Assembly (NCBI GenBank): GCA_949592205.1
Contig: CATIUR010000004.1
Location: 86,713,337 to 86,777,336 of the forward strand
Length of the DNA: 64,000 nucleotides
Origin: Helichrysum umbraculigerum
Taxonomy: Eukaryota > Streptophyta > Magnoliopsida > Asterales > Asteraceae
Direction of reading: 5' to 3'
Under the pieces are notes generated by a model. That model made no database searches and was not told the origin of the DNA. It saw only the letters and a list, made by a program, of their open reading frames with translations. How positions within the stretch are numbered: position 1 is the first letter of the stretch; every line of letters begins with the position of its first letter. Position numbers and translations under genes: made by a program. Positions 12,593 through 22,963 of this stretch are shown piece after piece.

Positions 12593-14906
12593 TTAGTCCA
12601 ATTGATGAACCCATCCAGAGATAGGTTCATAGTGACCAAGCGCTGGTTTTGGCTTCCACTGATTTGAATAAACCGTGTCTGAATGTTCACTGATGGTGTT
12701 TTGTTTTTCAAAAGGTAATACAGAACATTCAGATGACACATGTTGCCTGTTGCCACATTTATAACACTTTTTGTTCAAAGAGCCGGTCTTTTTGGCTTTC
12801 TTCTTTTTAAGTTGCTGATCTGACACAATCACACAACTTTTGTTGCTGATTGTTACTTCTTGCATCTTTGACTTTAGGTCACTGATGGAAGTTGTCTTAG
12901 TGACAGATACAGTGTCCGAGAAGTTGCTGATGATTGTTTGATTATCAGCGATGGTTTTGATGAGATGAGACGTTACTGATGATTTGACAGTTTTCAAAAT
13001 ATTTATCTCATCATTATCATTTAAGACATCAGTATCTTCAGTGACCAACTTCTTTTAGTAAAATAGTTTGGTCGTGGCTCACTGAAGATGGAAATGAGTT
13101 CAAATACAGCTTCTGAAAAATTACCCTTGGGATCAAAAACAGGGTCAACCATTGTTGAATCAGCGAGGGATGCAGCATATTCATAATCTCCTCCCAAAAT
13201 AGCTTTGACTTGTTTTGGAATTTGATTATTCACACAGTGATTGACTTTATCATTTGACTTACACCAAAATTCTATGACCTTTTTAAGCTGTTGAAATTGT
13301 GTTTCAAACTTAACTTTTTCTTGAATACACACTTGATTAGCATGAATTTGTGCATCAAGATCAAGTTTTAGTTTCTTCAACTTTGACTCATTTTCATTTT
13401 GATCATTAAGCTTGGATTGTAAGTCACAAATTTTACGTTTCTGCCCTCTTTGAATATCATGAGCATTTGATAAGTCAACTATCAAAGACTCAAAGACCTT
13501 ATCTTTTTCAGCAGCTGTATATGTTTTAAAACAATGTACCTTGTAAAGAGTTTCAGGATCCCATTCAGATGCTGAACATTTAGGAGTGACTTCTTTGATG
13601 TCTTAAAGAAGTTCAGTGTCATTAGCCATCAGACAGTACACCTTGTCTAAGCAAATCATTGCTTCTTCTTCATCAGATGATGAGGAATCAGAGTCGCTGA
13701 GTGAACCTTCTTCAGCAACAAAACCTTTTCCTTTCTTCTTCCCAGATTTGGCCAATGCCTTCAATTTCTTGTATTTTGCCTTGTATTTGTTGTACTTGTC
13801 ATTTCTGACATCTGGCATGGGTTCAGGGACTTGATTCACTGACTTTGATCTGCATTCAGCTGCAAAATGAGCAATTCTGCCACACTTGTAGCATTCACCC
13901 TTTGATTGAAATTATCAGATGATGGAGCACCAGTAAATCGTTTTGATCTGGTGTTCCTTCTGAAATTAGCAACCATCATGGCCATATCCTTCTCAAGTTT
14001 CTCCAAACCTTCATCATACTCATATTCAGACTCTTCTTCATTCTGACCACCTTCTTCTTCAGCTATCAGTGACTTCGAGCTTTTCTTAGACACTTTTGAC
14101 TTCTGTCTTTGATCAATTTCATCGAGCTCTACTACAAGAGCATTGGATATCTTCTTACTTACAAGAGTAGCACGAATATGCTCACTCTGATCAGCTTGCT
14201 TTTCAGATTGCTCCCAATTGAGCAAAATACCATAGACCTGAGTTAAATTCAGAATTGGGTAATCATTTCTCTGTCTGGTACACATTGCAATGGTTCCCCA
14301 GATTTTCCTTGGCAGCAACTCAAGAAACTTTTCAACAACAAATCTCTGTTCCTTGCCTATACCAGCCTTCTCCATTTTGTTCATCAGTGACTGGTATCTG
14401 GTGTAAGTGGAAGACAGAGATTCATTTGGTTCCATTGCGAACAGCTCATACTGGCGAGTGAGATTGACTTGCCTGCAGCGAATAATATCAGGAGTTCCAA
14501 TATATATATTCCTAAGGGTATCCCACATATCTTTAGCAGATCTACAAAGCCCGATTGATTCAAACACTTCATCAGGAAGTGCCATGCCTATGTAGATTTT
14601 AGCTTGTTTATCAAGTCTAACCAATCGCCTATCCTCATCAGTCCATTGTTCCTCTCTTTTAGGAAAAACCATTTCTGGTATAGCTGGAGTAGTAGCTGTT
14701 GCAATTACAGCAGGAACAATAGTAGTTGGGATATGTGGACCATTGGTTATGATATTACAAAGACGGTCATCAACTAAGTCCAAAAACATCATCATCCGGG
14801 ACATCCAAGTTTCAATCCTTGAAGGATCAAAAGCTGGAGGTTTGGTTGTAGAACCATTTCCCTTTTGATAATCAGAGTCAACACAGCTGTACTTTACTGA
14901 TTCCAT
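12593..14906 (-). pseudogene. gag: C2 gag (SIRE-type, two CCHC knuckles), frameshifted
   Basis: Starts at ATG 14906 (MESVKYSCVDSDYQKG). The first ORF (14906-13836) is a copia-type capsid region with LTRQYELFAMEPNESLSSTY and an acidic, lysine-rich tail. A frameshift just before 13900 takes the frame off the first zinc knuckle, which is readable in another frame as CYKCGRIAHFAAEC (CX2CX4HX4C). Then come a lysine- and serine-rich segment (13839-13603), a coiled coil (about 13485-13130) and a second knuckle CYKCGNRQHVSSEC near 12740-12780. Two knuckles separated by a coiled coil match C1's gag. The last frame ends at 12593 where protease would be expected to follow, but none does. Confidence 0.82.
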
Positions 14907-14940
14907 AGCAGACCTGGTTAATTGAATTTAAACCAACTCT

Positions 14941-14952
14941 GCTCTGATACCA
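14941..14952 (-). other. C2 primer-binding site (tRNA-iMet)
   Basis: GCTCTGATACCA on the plus strand is TGGTATCAGAGC on the element strand, complementary to the 3' end of plant initiator tRNA-Met. It lies 2 nt from the 5' LTR end, as usual for copia elements. Confidence 0.92.
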
Positions 14953-14954
14953 AT

Positions 14955-16008
14955 TGATAGTCCCGTAATCACTATTAGTTAGTGATTTGGAATCTCAAAG
15001 TGTAAAGTTTAATTGTAGAAGGGGGGGTTGAATACAATTTAAAACAATTTCAGATTTTACCAAGTGTTTCAGTTTGTTTTAAATTGATTATCTATAACAG
15101 AGTATGACGGTATTGAAATAAAAGATTAAAGATATAACAGAATCAAAGAACGACAAGTAGTAGTAGCTGAAAGTGAATTGTATTGATTAAATTCACGAAG
15201 TGTTGAATGCGGAATGGATTAACCAAAGTTAATCCAATTCAAACACTTAGCTAAATTGTTACAATGAAGAGTATTAACTACAGTGGACATACACGCTGAT
15301 AGTTAACCTCACTGAGTCTTAATACACACCTAGACAAACTAGTTCTCTGACAAACAGAAGAACGGTGCATATGACGACTAGCCTCAATAGTACAAAGCAC
15401 TGAACTATTTATACTACAAGAGTTCCTAAAATATCGCCTACAAAATAGGATCTTGGAAGGACACGTGTCGCTGCTTGATTGGTCCTGATCTCTGATAAAC
15501 CGACATTCTGCGGGTCCCAATTCTGTTACCGCAAATATCTCGTTACCTTTAAACCAATCACTTGCTGCCACGTAATCTTTCAGACATACTTCGAACTGGA
15601 ACACTCTTGCTGATGTATAGCTAAGTACAGTACTTTTTAGTACTAGATGATTGAGAGGCTTTATTGAATTAGTTACTGAAGATGCAGCAATCCTCCTCAC
15701 TCACTGCGAGCTAACATGCTCTTGTAGAATGAATTGAACAGAAGATCTTCAGTGACTAGCTGTTATTCTGGCAGTGACTTTTGCCTTTATTGATTTGAAG
15801 AAGTAATGCTCTCGCTGATGTAGATCAGTGACACACCAAGTTGAGCTTTAAATCTTCCTCAGAATATCGAACAGAATGAATGACGATCAGCGAAACCTAT
15901 CATTAGCAACAGCAGCTTCGATACAATCCATTTCTTCATCGAGTAGTGTATAGTTGAGTTGATCAGCAACCAGTGACTTCATCATGGTCAGCGACCAGTG
16001 ACTCAACA
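14955..16008 (-). repeat. C2 5' LTR
   Basis: 1,054 bp with TG...CA termini. On the element strand a TATAAATAG box lies at 15413-15405, about 600 bp into the LTR. Many CAGTGAC, CAGCGAC and GCTGAT words occur in U3. It is followed on the right by CCTAG (16009-16013), the second copy of the target duplication. Confidence 0.93.
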
Positions 16009-16013
16009 CCTAG
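16009..16013. repeat. Target site duplication of C2 (CCTAG), right copy
   Basis: Second CCTAG copy, matching 6128-6132. Removing C2 and one copy rejoins A's protease coding sequence just after the conserved SLYRKLG segment. Confidence 0.92.
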
Positions 16014-17692
16014 TTTCCTATAAAGCGAGAATGGCATGTGGTTTACACTAGCTCCTAGGTCAGCTAAGGCTTTACTTATTTGAACATCCTGAAGATAACA
16101 AGGAATAGTGAAATGGCCAGTATCTCCAAGCTTAGGGGGTAGTCCTTGTTGCATAATTAGAGAGCACTCGGCATCTAGGGGTAAGTTAACTATCTGTCTA
16201 AGTTTTTCTTTGTTGGATATCAGCTCCTTAAAGAATTTAGCACAACCGGGCATTTCTACTAAAGCATCTAATAATCTAACGTTTAAGTGTAGGCTTTTGA
16301 ACATTTCTAGATATTTTCCAAATTGAGCTTCTTGTTTCTCTTTTTTAAGCCTTCCAGGGAAAGGTATTCGAACGGGTTTAGAGACTTCTGGGGCTTTAGA
16401 AGGTTCTGGCTCAGGAGAAGTGACAGGGGTGTCAGCTTGTACCGAGTCAGTGGGTAGAGAAGTAGAAGGTTTATCTGAAGGAATATCTATAGTTTTCTCG
16501 TTCTTAGTCTCTTTCCTCCTCTAGTGACCACAAGCATGTCATCTTGCTCATAGGATGAGTGAAAGACAGAATTGTAGATTGCTTCCTCCCTTTGCTTCTC
16601 CTCAACTTTTAAAAACAACTTTTTAACATTATCCTCCATGTTTTTAATTAAATCATTTGAAATCCTGAGCAAATAGTCATTTTGGTTTTGAAAATCAAGA
16701 ATTCGTTCGTTTGTATTATTTTGCTCAACCATGAAGTTATTGAAAATCGTATTGTTTAGACGAGAAGTCAATTGGGTATGAGTAGAGAGAACTAAAGATT
16801 GAGACGGGGGTAGTGTGGTTAACCGCTGAACGAATGGTTTAGAATGAAAGGATTGGTCAGGGTTTCTACCAGTGGTATCAAGAATTTCTTCGTTGGCCCG
16901 TCTGTTTGGGAAGAACTTTGGGGGTTTCTTCTTTTGCATGGGTTTAGAAGATTCTTGCAAGTCCTTGACAACTTTAGAGATGGATTCGAGTTGAGTTTTC
17001 AAGGTGGCCAAGGCTTGATCTGAAGTATTCCTTTCCTCTGAAGTGGATTCATCTGGCTTCAAATCATGATGGTGCATCGTTATCGTCTCAATCAACTTCC
17101 AAGCTTCGTCTGAAGTATGGTGCATGAAGTTTCCGGATGAAGCAGCATCGAGGGTTTGTTGGTGCTGAGGATTTAAGCTGTTGTAGAATGTGCAGACCAG
17201 ATTCGTTTCAGCCAACTGATGGTTTTGACATCTTCCGATAAGATTCTTAAATCGTTCCCAAGCCTTGCTTAATGATTCGTTAGTTTCCTGACGGAAGTTA
17301 GCAATGTCGGTCTTAAGCTTGGTTTGCATGGAAGGAGGAAAGTACTTAGCTAGAAACTTAGTAGCCATCTCTTCCCATGTATGAATCGAATTGGGTTCGA
17401 AATCATAAAACCAGGTTAAGGCTCGATAAGATAGAGAATAAGGAAACAGATGGAGTCGAAGAAAGTCTCTATTGGTTCCTACTATATCGAAGGAGTCGGT
17501 AAGGTTGATGAACTTATTGAGATGGGCGTTTGAGTTTTCAACCGAAAGACCATGAAACTGACACTCAGATTTAATCATTTTTATGTAGTGAGGCTTAATT
17601 TCAAGGGTTTCGTCGGTTGGTGCTACGATCGGTCCTCCTCGTCCCTCTAGCAGTGGCTTGATTGATGAGGCGAGCGTGATACGGTTCGTCAT
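16014..17692 (-). pseudogene. gag: Element A gag and protease N-terminus
   Basis: ATG at 17692 (MTNRITLASSIKPLLEGRGG), the same start as B's gag at 55442. The region 17692-16487 holds the Athila capsid: YSLSYRALTWFYDF, HTWEEMATKFLAKYFPPS and QETNESLSKAWERFKNLIGR, then a predicted helix NNFMVEQNNTNERILDFQNQ. A one-base deletion in an A-run near 16515 (GGAAAGAG where B has GGAAAAGAG) shifts the frame and ends it at 16487. Downstream the protease domain resumes in another frame: FKSLHLNVRLLDALVEMPGC, then the aspartic-protease motif ALADLGASVN, ending at C2's target site. It is a pseudogene twice over, by frameshift and by insertion. Confidence 0.9.
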
Positions 17693-17859
17693 AACTAGTA
17701 AGGTAGAAATTAGGGTTACGGAAAAGAAAAACTAATCTAACTAAACTAAATTAACCTAATTAATCTAATTAACCTAAGGATAAAGCAGGTAACTTCCGGA
17801 TGATATTGATCTCCCGAAAGGGTCGCTAAATAACTAAGATAACTAAATTCCTAAAGTCG

Positions 17860-17887
17860 GTCGTTGTAGTCCCCGGCAGCGGCGCCA
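17860..17887 (-). other. Element A primer-binding site with complementarity to both ends of tRNA-Asp
   Basis: On the element strand TGGCGCCGCTGCCGGGGA (17887-17870) complements the 3' end of plant tRNA-Asp with one mismatch, by my recollection of that tRNA. It is directly followed by ACTACAACGAC (17870-17860), the exact complement of the tRNA-Asp 5' end GTCGTTGTAGT. Six nucleotides separate it from the LTR end. B has the same arrangement at 55265-55292. Bases 17693-17859 are the gag leader with no other signal seen. Confidence 0.75.
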
Positions 17888-17893
17888 AAAACT

Positions 17894-19023
17894 TGTCGTG
17901 CACCCCACGGTCGGTCGGATTTTACTCCGGTCGTTGAACCTTCCGGCAAGGGTGCGCGGACAATGTGTTTTATATTTATTATGCTGGGTATCCTAAGTTT
18001 TGATACAACCTAAAGACCTAAAGGGCAGTAAGCGGTATGTATGACTCAGGTGTCGTTCTTCAAACTACAACGGGCATGGGAATCTAGGAGGATTAATTAT
18101 CTTTTGTAATTTAGCTGGGATTTTAAAACTTTTTGATAGGTTGGTTGGTTTTCTAATCTAATTACTAAAATTAAAAACTAAATTAAAGACATGGGTTTGT
18201 ACGGAGAACGCAGAGAAATCAAGATAAGGAATATGTTTGCTGTGACTTCGGCAATGTTATTTGGATGGATAGTTATGAGGGATAAGGTTACTAGATGTGA
18301 TGATTAATCCGGTGAGGTCATAGAAACTTAATTGGTGGATAAAGTATTATGCCTACGACCTTTACTTGGTTTCCCACGTATTTATGTTAACGCTATACCG
18401 GATACTCGGGCGTTTTACAGCTTTTCCGTTATACCAATTAGGGTTCCAGATTACTTACTAGATATTCCTATATTTCTTAATGAGCTAAAGCTACGATCCT
18501 ACTATATACCTAACGTAGAGTTGTCCGCAATCAGATATATAATATGTCACATGGATAGCAGTTATAGAATGTCCAGTACACCGGAAGTTCTCCCAAATGC
18601 ACAGACCAATTCAACTGACGATTATCCTCTAATCCAGGTCCCCATTTACAGACATCCGGAGGACGTTAGTATCATGGCATGAATTGTTCATTGAACAATA
18701 ACATGAACAGGGTTTAACCCGCGGAACCGGTTGGGATAATCTGTCTAACGGTCAGCTGAATTGTTCATCATTAATCATACAATCATCACAACTATTACAT
18801 GCATGTTAACCTATCTGTAATACATTTATTATGTTCGTGAAAATCTAATTAGCAGGGCGGTGATAATGTTTGCGTATGTCTAGCATGCAGTACCTAAGCA
18901 ACAATCAAACAAGAACATGCAATAGGACGGAACACTAGTCATCATATTAACTGACCTAATAATTAAATCATGGATATCCCGGAAGTTGTCCCAAAGATAC
19001 ACAACAAACAAGCGTGAACCTAA
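17894..19023 (-). repeat. Element A 5' LTR, U5/R-side part (split by C1)
   Basis: Starts at the TG at 17894 (CA end of the LTR on the element strand) and runs to the C1 insertion. It aligns by eye with the reverse complement of B's LTR (about 54130-55258): for example the stretch near 18045-18080 matches B 55075-55110, and GATATCCCGGAAG near 18972 matches B near 54140. The LTR continues at 31798-33269, giving about 2.6 kb in total. An ORF on the plus strand at 18332-18682 is antisense to the LTR and not credible. Confidence 0.88.
19019..19023. repeat. Target site duplication of C1 (CCTAA), left copy
   Basis: CCTAA precedes the TG of the left LTR and recurs at 31793-31797 after the right LTR. 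Comparison with B's uninterrupted LTR supports clean insertion. Confidence 0.95.
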
Positions 19024-19471
19024 TGTTGATACATGTTTGTGTGTCTATCAGTTGGTCTATTGAGTTGTAAGTGTCGTTAGTTAGTTTTATTAGAAAAGTC
19101 ATTTTCTGTATTAGCGACACTTAAGTTTATCTTTAGGCGACACTTGCCTTAGTGACGCATAGCGACACTTAGGTAAGTGACGCATGAGGGCGGCGACATG
19201 CGACACTTCCCAAGTGACGCATGTCTGCCGATTTTGTTAGTATAAATTGAAACCTACGGGTTTTCGGCTAGGGTTGACGAAACCCTAGCACCATTTGTCG
19301 ACTAAGCACTTCTGTAAACTGTTCCAATACGATTTACAAGCTAATATACTCGTTTACTTTGATTAATCATTGTTTTCGGTTTGAGTTTATTACTTGTTTG
19401 TGTAATTGATTGATTCCGCCAATCTATTACTATCGATCAACACTCAGATCCACATCCAGGGGGCACTCTCA
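19024..19471 (+). repeat. C1 5' LTR
   Basis: 448 bp. U3 has GCGACACTT, AAGTGACGC and TAGTGACGC words between about 19115 and 19225, followed by TATAAATT at 19241-19248 and the telo-box-like GAAACCCTAG near 19280. It ends CACTCTCA. It is the main promoter of the element. Confidence 0.96.
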
Positions 19472-20197
19472 ACTGGTATCAGAGCCTCGGAGTTGATTTG
19501 ATCGACGTGTGTACGTGTATTGAAGTGTTTTCGGTTCGATTTTGTGAAGATCAAAGTCATTCTAGCAAGATTAGGATCGATTTGGTGCTATTACTGTGTT
19601 TTGAGTAAAGATTTACAGGTTTCGTACGATTGGGACTCAAGAATTTTCGTTAGGTTTACGAAAATTCGATTTTTAGGGTTTTTGGGTGTTCACAGCCGTT
19701 TCTGCGTCACTCAGAGCGTCACTTCGACACTTTGTGCGGCACTTCGAGCGACACTTCTGTAAGGAACAATTAGGGTTTTTACGACACTCAAGTGCGTCAC
19801 TTGGTAACGTCACTTGAGTATTATACGTCACTTACGTTAGTGACACCTACTGTTCATTCCGACACTCTTTTGCGTCATTTGATACGACACTTGTGTGTCA
19901 TCCGTCACTTACTGCTAGTGACGCGTTATTACTGTGAGTCACTGAAAGCGTCACTTACCTTAGTGACGCCTGTTATTGCTAAGCGACACTCAAATCCGTC
20001 ACTTGAGTACGTCACTTACGCGTTTATAAGACACTAATCTCTAGTGTCGTTCTGTTTGTTTACCCGTCACTCGATAGCGTCACTTATCAAGTGCCGCTAG
20101 TCTTTGCGACACTAAGGTGCGTCACTTACCAAGTGACGCCTTTGTTACTAATCAGCTTCCAAGTTTTTTTTTAAGTTGATTTTACAGTTACGCTTCA
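19472..20197 (+). promoter_or_regulatory. C1 leader with GTCACTT/AAGTGACGC word array
   Basis: The 5' untranslated region before gag. From about 19700 to 20145 I count about ten exact GTCACTT words, plus GACACT variants and inverted AAGTGAC/TAGTGACGC partners. Some pairs form short hairpins, such as GCGTCACTT-ACC-AAGTGACGC at about 20120-20140. Several ATGs and short ORFs occur before the gag ATG, but none looks like a protein gene. Confidence 0.7.
19474..19490 (+). other. C1 primer-binding site (tRNA-iMet)
   Basis: TGGTATCAGAGCCTCGG, 2 nt after the LTR. The first 13 bases are the standard plant copia PBS complementary to initiator tRNA-Met. Confidence 0.93.
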
Positions 20198-22963
20198 ATG
20201 TCTGATAAGGAAGATATTAGAGGAATCAGAGAGATGCTCAGACAGAGCAATGATATTGGCTCTAGTAATAAACCTCCATTCTTTGGACCAGATTTGGATT
20301 ATGTGTATTGGAGAGATAGATATGAACAGTATATAGATTTCCACTGTCCTGAATTGTGGGGACCTTTAAAAGAACGATATGTTGCTCCAGTGGCTGAAGG
20401 AAATTATCGTGGTGTTCCTCCAGCTAAAACATATAATGCTATGTCACCTCAAGAGAAAAAGGAGTATGAAACAGAAAGAAAGGCTCATTCTTCTATCTGT
20501 ATGTGTTTGCCTAAGGATGTTATGAGACTCTTTAAATCTCATGACACAACTTATGATCTGTGGAAGGCAATTGAGACAAGATGCGGAGGAAATGAAAAGT
20601 ACAAGGAGGCTAAGCTAGAGTTAATCAAAAAGCAGTATGATTTATTTGACATGATTCCAAATGAGCTGACTTCCAGTCTATTCACTCGATACTCACATCT
20701 GGTTAGTAAGTTAAATGAAGGAGGATACAATCTCCCTGCACTTGAGGTAAACAAGAAGTTGCTGGACGTGTTGCCAAGTGCTTGGGATGTGAAAGTCCAA
20801 TTTTTAAAAGAAAATCCAGAATTACAGAGGATGACTTTGGATCAATTGATAGGTATTCTACAAGCTCATGCGATGGAATTGAAGAAGAAAGAATGTAAGT
20901 CAGGTGGATCTGTACAGAATGCCACAACTGGTGGTGTTGGTCTAGTCAATTCTGGCAAGAGTTACGGTGGAGTAGCATTTATAACGGATACTAATTCATC
21001 TTCTGCTTCTTCTGGAGTTCATCATACAGCTTATCTTTCTGGAACATCTCAAGGAAATCAACAACAGGCTTCAGTTTCACCAGCAATACAAGAGCAAGCT
21101 GCAATTTATACAGCTTTTCTGAGCTCTTACAAAGATTTGGTTACTCAACCAAATACAACTTTGGAACTGATCAAGGAAGATTACGGCCAATTGGATGAAG
21201 ATGATCTAGAACAGATGGACTTGAATTGGAACATTGCTATGATAACAAGAAGGGTTCAAAAATTCTTGCAACGAACTGGACGCAAGAGTTTAGAAGGCAA
21301 TGGGAAGTCAGGATTTGGTTTTGATAAAAGCAAGGTCCGTTGTTATAACTGCCAGAATTTGGGTCATTTCGCTAGGGAATGCGAGAAACCCAAGATGCCA
21401 CCGTCGGGCCTTACTAAACCTGATCCTCCAAAAACGAAAGAAGAGGGCAAGACGTTAGTTGTGGACAATGCTTTGGTGGTTTTTGAGCCAACTACTCATG
21501 ACTGGAATGCGGAGGCTACAAAGTTTCAACAGTGTCTCATGGCTCATATTACACCTGAGGTACAAAATGAATCACCTGAACCTTTAAACTGTATCTCATG
21601 CATTAATCTAACTGAATCTCTAGAGGCTTTTCAAAAGGATAACCAAGAGTTGCGAGATAAAGTTGCAAAACTTAATGAGTCAAATAAGTTTTTGAAAGAA
21701 AATGAAAAACTCTATGAAAAACATATTGAAGCTCATAAGTTAGATACTCAAACTTATAAAGCTAAAGTTTTTAGTCAACAGGATGCAATTAAAAGTTATC
21801 TTACTGAAATTGAACTGTTAAACAAAGAGCTTTCAGACTTAAAAAGTGAGTATGGTAATTATCAAGATAAAGTCTTAGGGTCAACTTCTGCGACAATGAT
21901 CTTTAATGAAATTATTAGCAATCATAAGCCGGATAGGAAAAGTAAGGGAGGAAAAGGAATAGGTTTTGTTGAAATAGCACCTCCTACTACTTATACTCCT
22001 TTACCTGTTAAGGAAGGCCTTGATGAAATTCCAGTTGATTATGCTAAGTTGTTGGGTATCAAGGGTAAAGTGGCTAAATCCAACAAACAGGAGAAGGAGA
22101 AAACCACGAGGCCAGAGTATCCCACTCCTAAGTTTGTTAAGCCACTGAATAAAACTCCTGTTAGTGCTGAGGAGATTGTTGTGGAAAAGGATGCATCTCC
22201 AGTTTGTTTTGAGGAGATCGTTGAGATTGAGGATATTACGGATCAGGAGTATCCTGAAGTTAAGAGAGTTGAAGTTAAACCTGAAAAGGAAATTTCAAAA
22301 GTTGAACCTGAAATTAAGGTTCAAACAAATAAGGGTAAAGCCAAGGTTTTAAACACAAAACAACAAACTTTACAGTCACCTGTAAAGATTTTGCAACGAA
22401 AATTAGTAAATGAAAAAGTTTTGTCTGATAAACCTTCAACTTCGACCTCTCAACCTAAGCAAACATTTTCTAAGACATGTACTCAATGTTCATGTTCTAG
22501 AAATGTTTCTCCACATCCTGTGGTAATACCTCAGCCTCAACCGTTAGTTGAGACTCGTTCTTGTTTCTACTGCAAGAAACAAGGACATTTGATCCGTGAC
22601 TGTCCCAAGCTGTCAAATCAGCGCTATGGGAGAGAAATGCCTAGGACATCAGTTTATAGAAATTCTTTTTCAAAATCTCCACCTAGGCGTTACTCAAAGT
22701 CTCCCAAGCCTGTTCTGAAGCTAAGTAATGTTGAGCAAAAACCTTTGCCAATTCAAAAGCCCAACATTATTTCTGATATCAATTCCGAACCTTCAAAAGT
22801 TTGGAAACGAAAAGAGTCTGATGTTGACTCTTCAGTCGTCAACAATAACACTTCAGATAAAAATTCTAATTTGTTTAAAGATAAAGTCCTATCTGATGTG
22901 CTTATTGTTGATGACCATGGAAGACCTAAGTCTGTAAAGGCTTGGGTCTCCGTTTCTCACTAA
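20198..22963 (+). CDS. gag: C1 Gag polyprotein (capsid, two zinc knuckles, coiled coil)
   Basis: 921 aa from ATG 20198 (MSDKEDIRGIREML) to TAA 22961-22963. Gag forms the cytoplasmic virus-like particle that packages element RNA. The N-terminal ~240 residues are the copia capsid fold (YDLWKAIETRCGG, KKQYDLFDMIPNELTSSLFT). The first CCHC knuckle CYNCQNLGHFAREC lies near residues 380-395. A charged coiled coil spans roughly 475-560 (LTESLEAFQKDNQELRDKVA). A Lys/Glu/Pro-rich region follows, then a second knuckle CFYCKKQGHLIRDC near 787-800. The long C-terminal extension with a second knuckle is typical of SIRE/Maximus gags and roughly doubles the usual copia gag length. It overlaps the upstream end of the open pol frame. 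No internal stop; intact. Confidence 0.93.
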   Translation: MSDKEDIRGIREMLRQSNDIGSSNKPPFFGPDLDYVYWRDRYEQYIDFHCPELWGPLKERYVAPVAEGNYRGVPPAKTYNAMSPQEKKEYETERKAHSSICMCLPKDVMRLFKSHDTTYDLWKAIETRCGGNEKYKEAKLELIKKQYDLFDMIPNELTSSLFTRYSHLVSKLNEGGYNLPALEVNKKLLDVLPSAWDVKVQFLKENPELQRMTLDQLIGILQAHAMELKKKECKSGGSVQNATTGGVGLVNSGKSYGGVAFITDTNSSSASSGVHHTAYLSGTSQGNQQQASVSPAIQEQAAIYTAFLSSYKDLVTQPNTTLELIKEDYGQLDEDDLEQMDLNWNIAMITRRVQKFLQRTGRKSLEGNGKSGFGFDKSKVRCYNCQNLGHFARECEKPKMPPSGLTKPDPPKTKEEGKTLVVDNALVVFEPTTHDWNAEATKFQQCLMAHITPEVQNESPEPLNCISCINLTESLEAFQKDNQELRDKVAKLNESNKFLKENEKLYEKHIEAHKLDTQTYKAKVFSQQDAIKSYLTEIELLNKELSDLKSEYGNYQDKVLGSTSATMIFNEIISNHKPDRKSKGGKGIGFVEIAPPTTYTPLPVKEGLDEIPVDYAKLLGIKGKVAKSNKQEKEKTTRPEYPTPKFVKPLNKTPVSAEEIVVEKDASPVCFEEIVEIEDITDQEYPEVKRVEVKPEKEISKVEPEIKVQTNKGKAKVLNTKQQTLQSPVKILQRKLVNEKVLSDKPSTSTSQPKQTFSKTCTQCSCSRNVSPHPVVIPQPQPLVETRSCFYCKKQGHLIRDCPKLSNQRYGREMPRTSVYRNSFSKSPPRRYSKSPKPVLKLSNVEQKPLPIQKPNIISDINSEPSKVWKRKESDVDSSVVNNNTSDKNSNLFKDKVLSDVLIVDDHGRPKSVKAWVSVSH

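Larger units (their letters stand above)
6133..16008 (-). mobile_element. C2: SIRE/Maximus-like Ty1/copia element without pol
   Basis: A 9,876-bp minus-strand element with LTRs of 1,054 bp (5', right) and 1,056 bp (3', left), TG...CA ends, an initiator-tRNA-Met PBS, a G-rich PPT and a CCTAG duplication. The interior holds a gag with two separated CCHC knuckles and a coiled-coil region, as in C1, then about 0.8 kb of noncoding DNA, then a long env-position ORF. No protease, integrase, RT or RNase H sequence is present between gag and the third ORF or elsewhere. It is therefore non-autonomous and would need enzymes from a relative. Gag and ORF3 carry frameshifts. The LTRs differ at a handful of positions by eye, so insertion is fairly recent but older than C1. 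It disrupts A's protease. Confidence 0.9.

Noticed and set aside
17860..17887. A tRNA-Asp-like gene on the plus strand
   Set aside because: Only the two acceptor-side ends are present with no anticodon arm, and it lies exactly at a retroelement PBS position. B has the same.
18332..18682. Plus-strand 116-codon ORF
   Set aside because: Lies antisense inside A's 5' LTR and has no counterpart preserved as an ORF in B's LTR.
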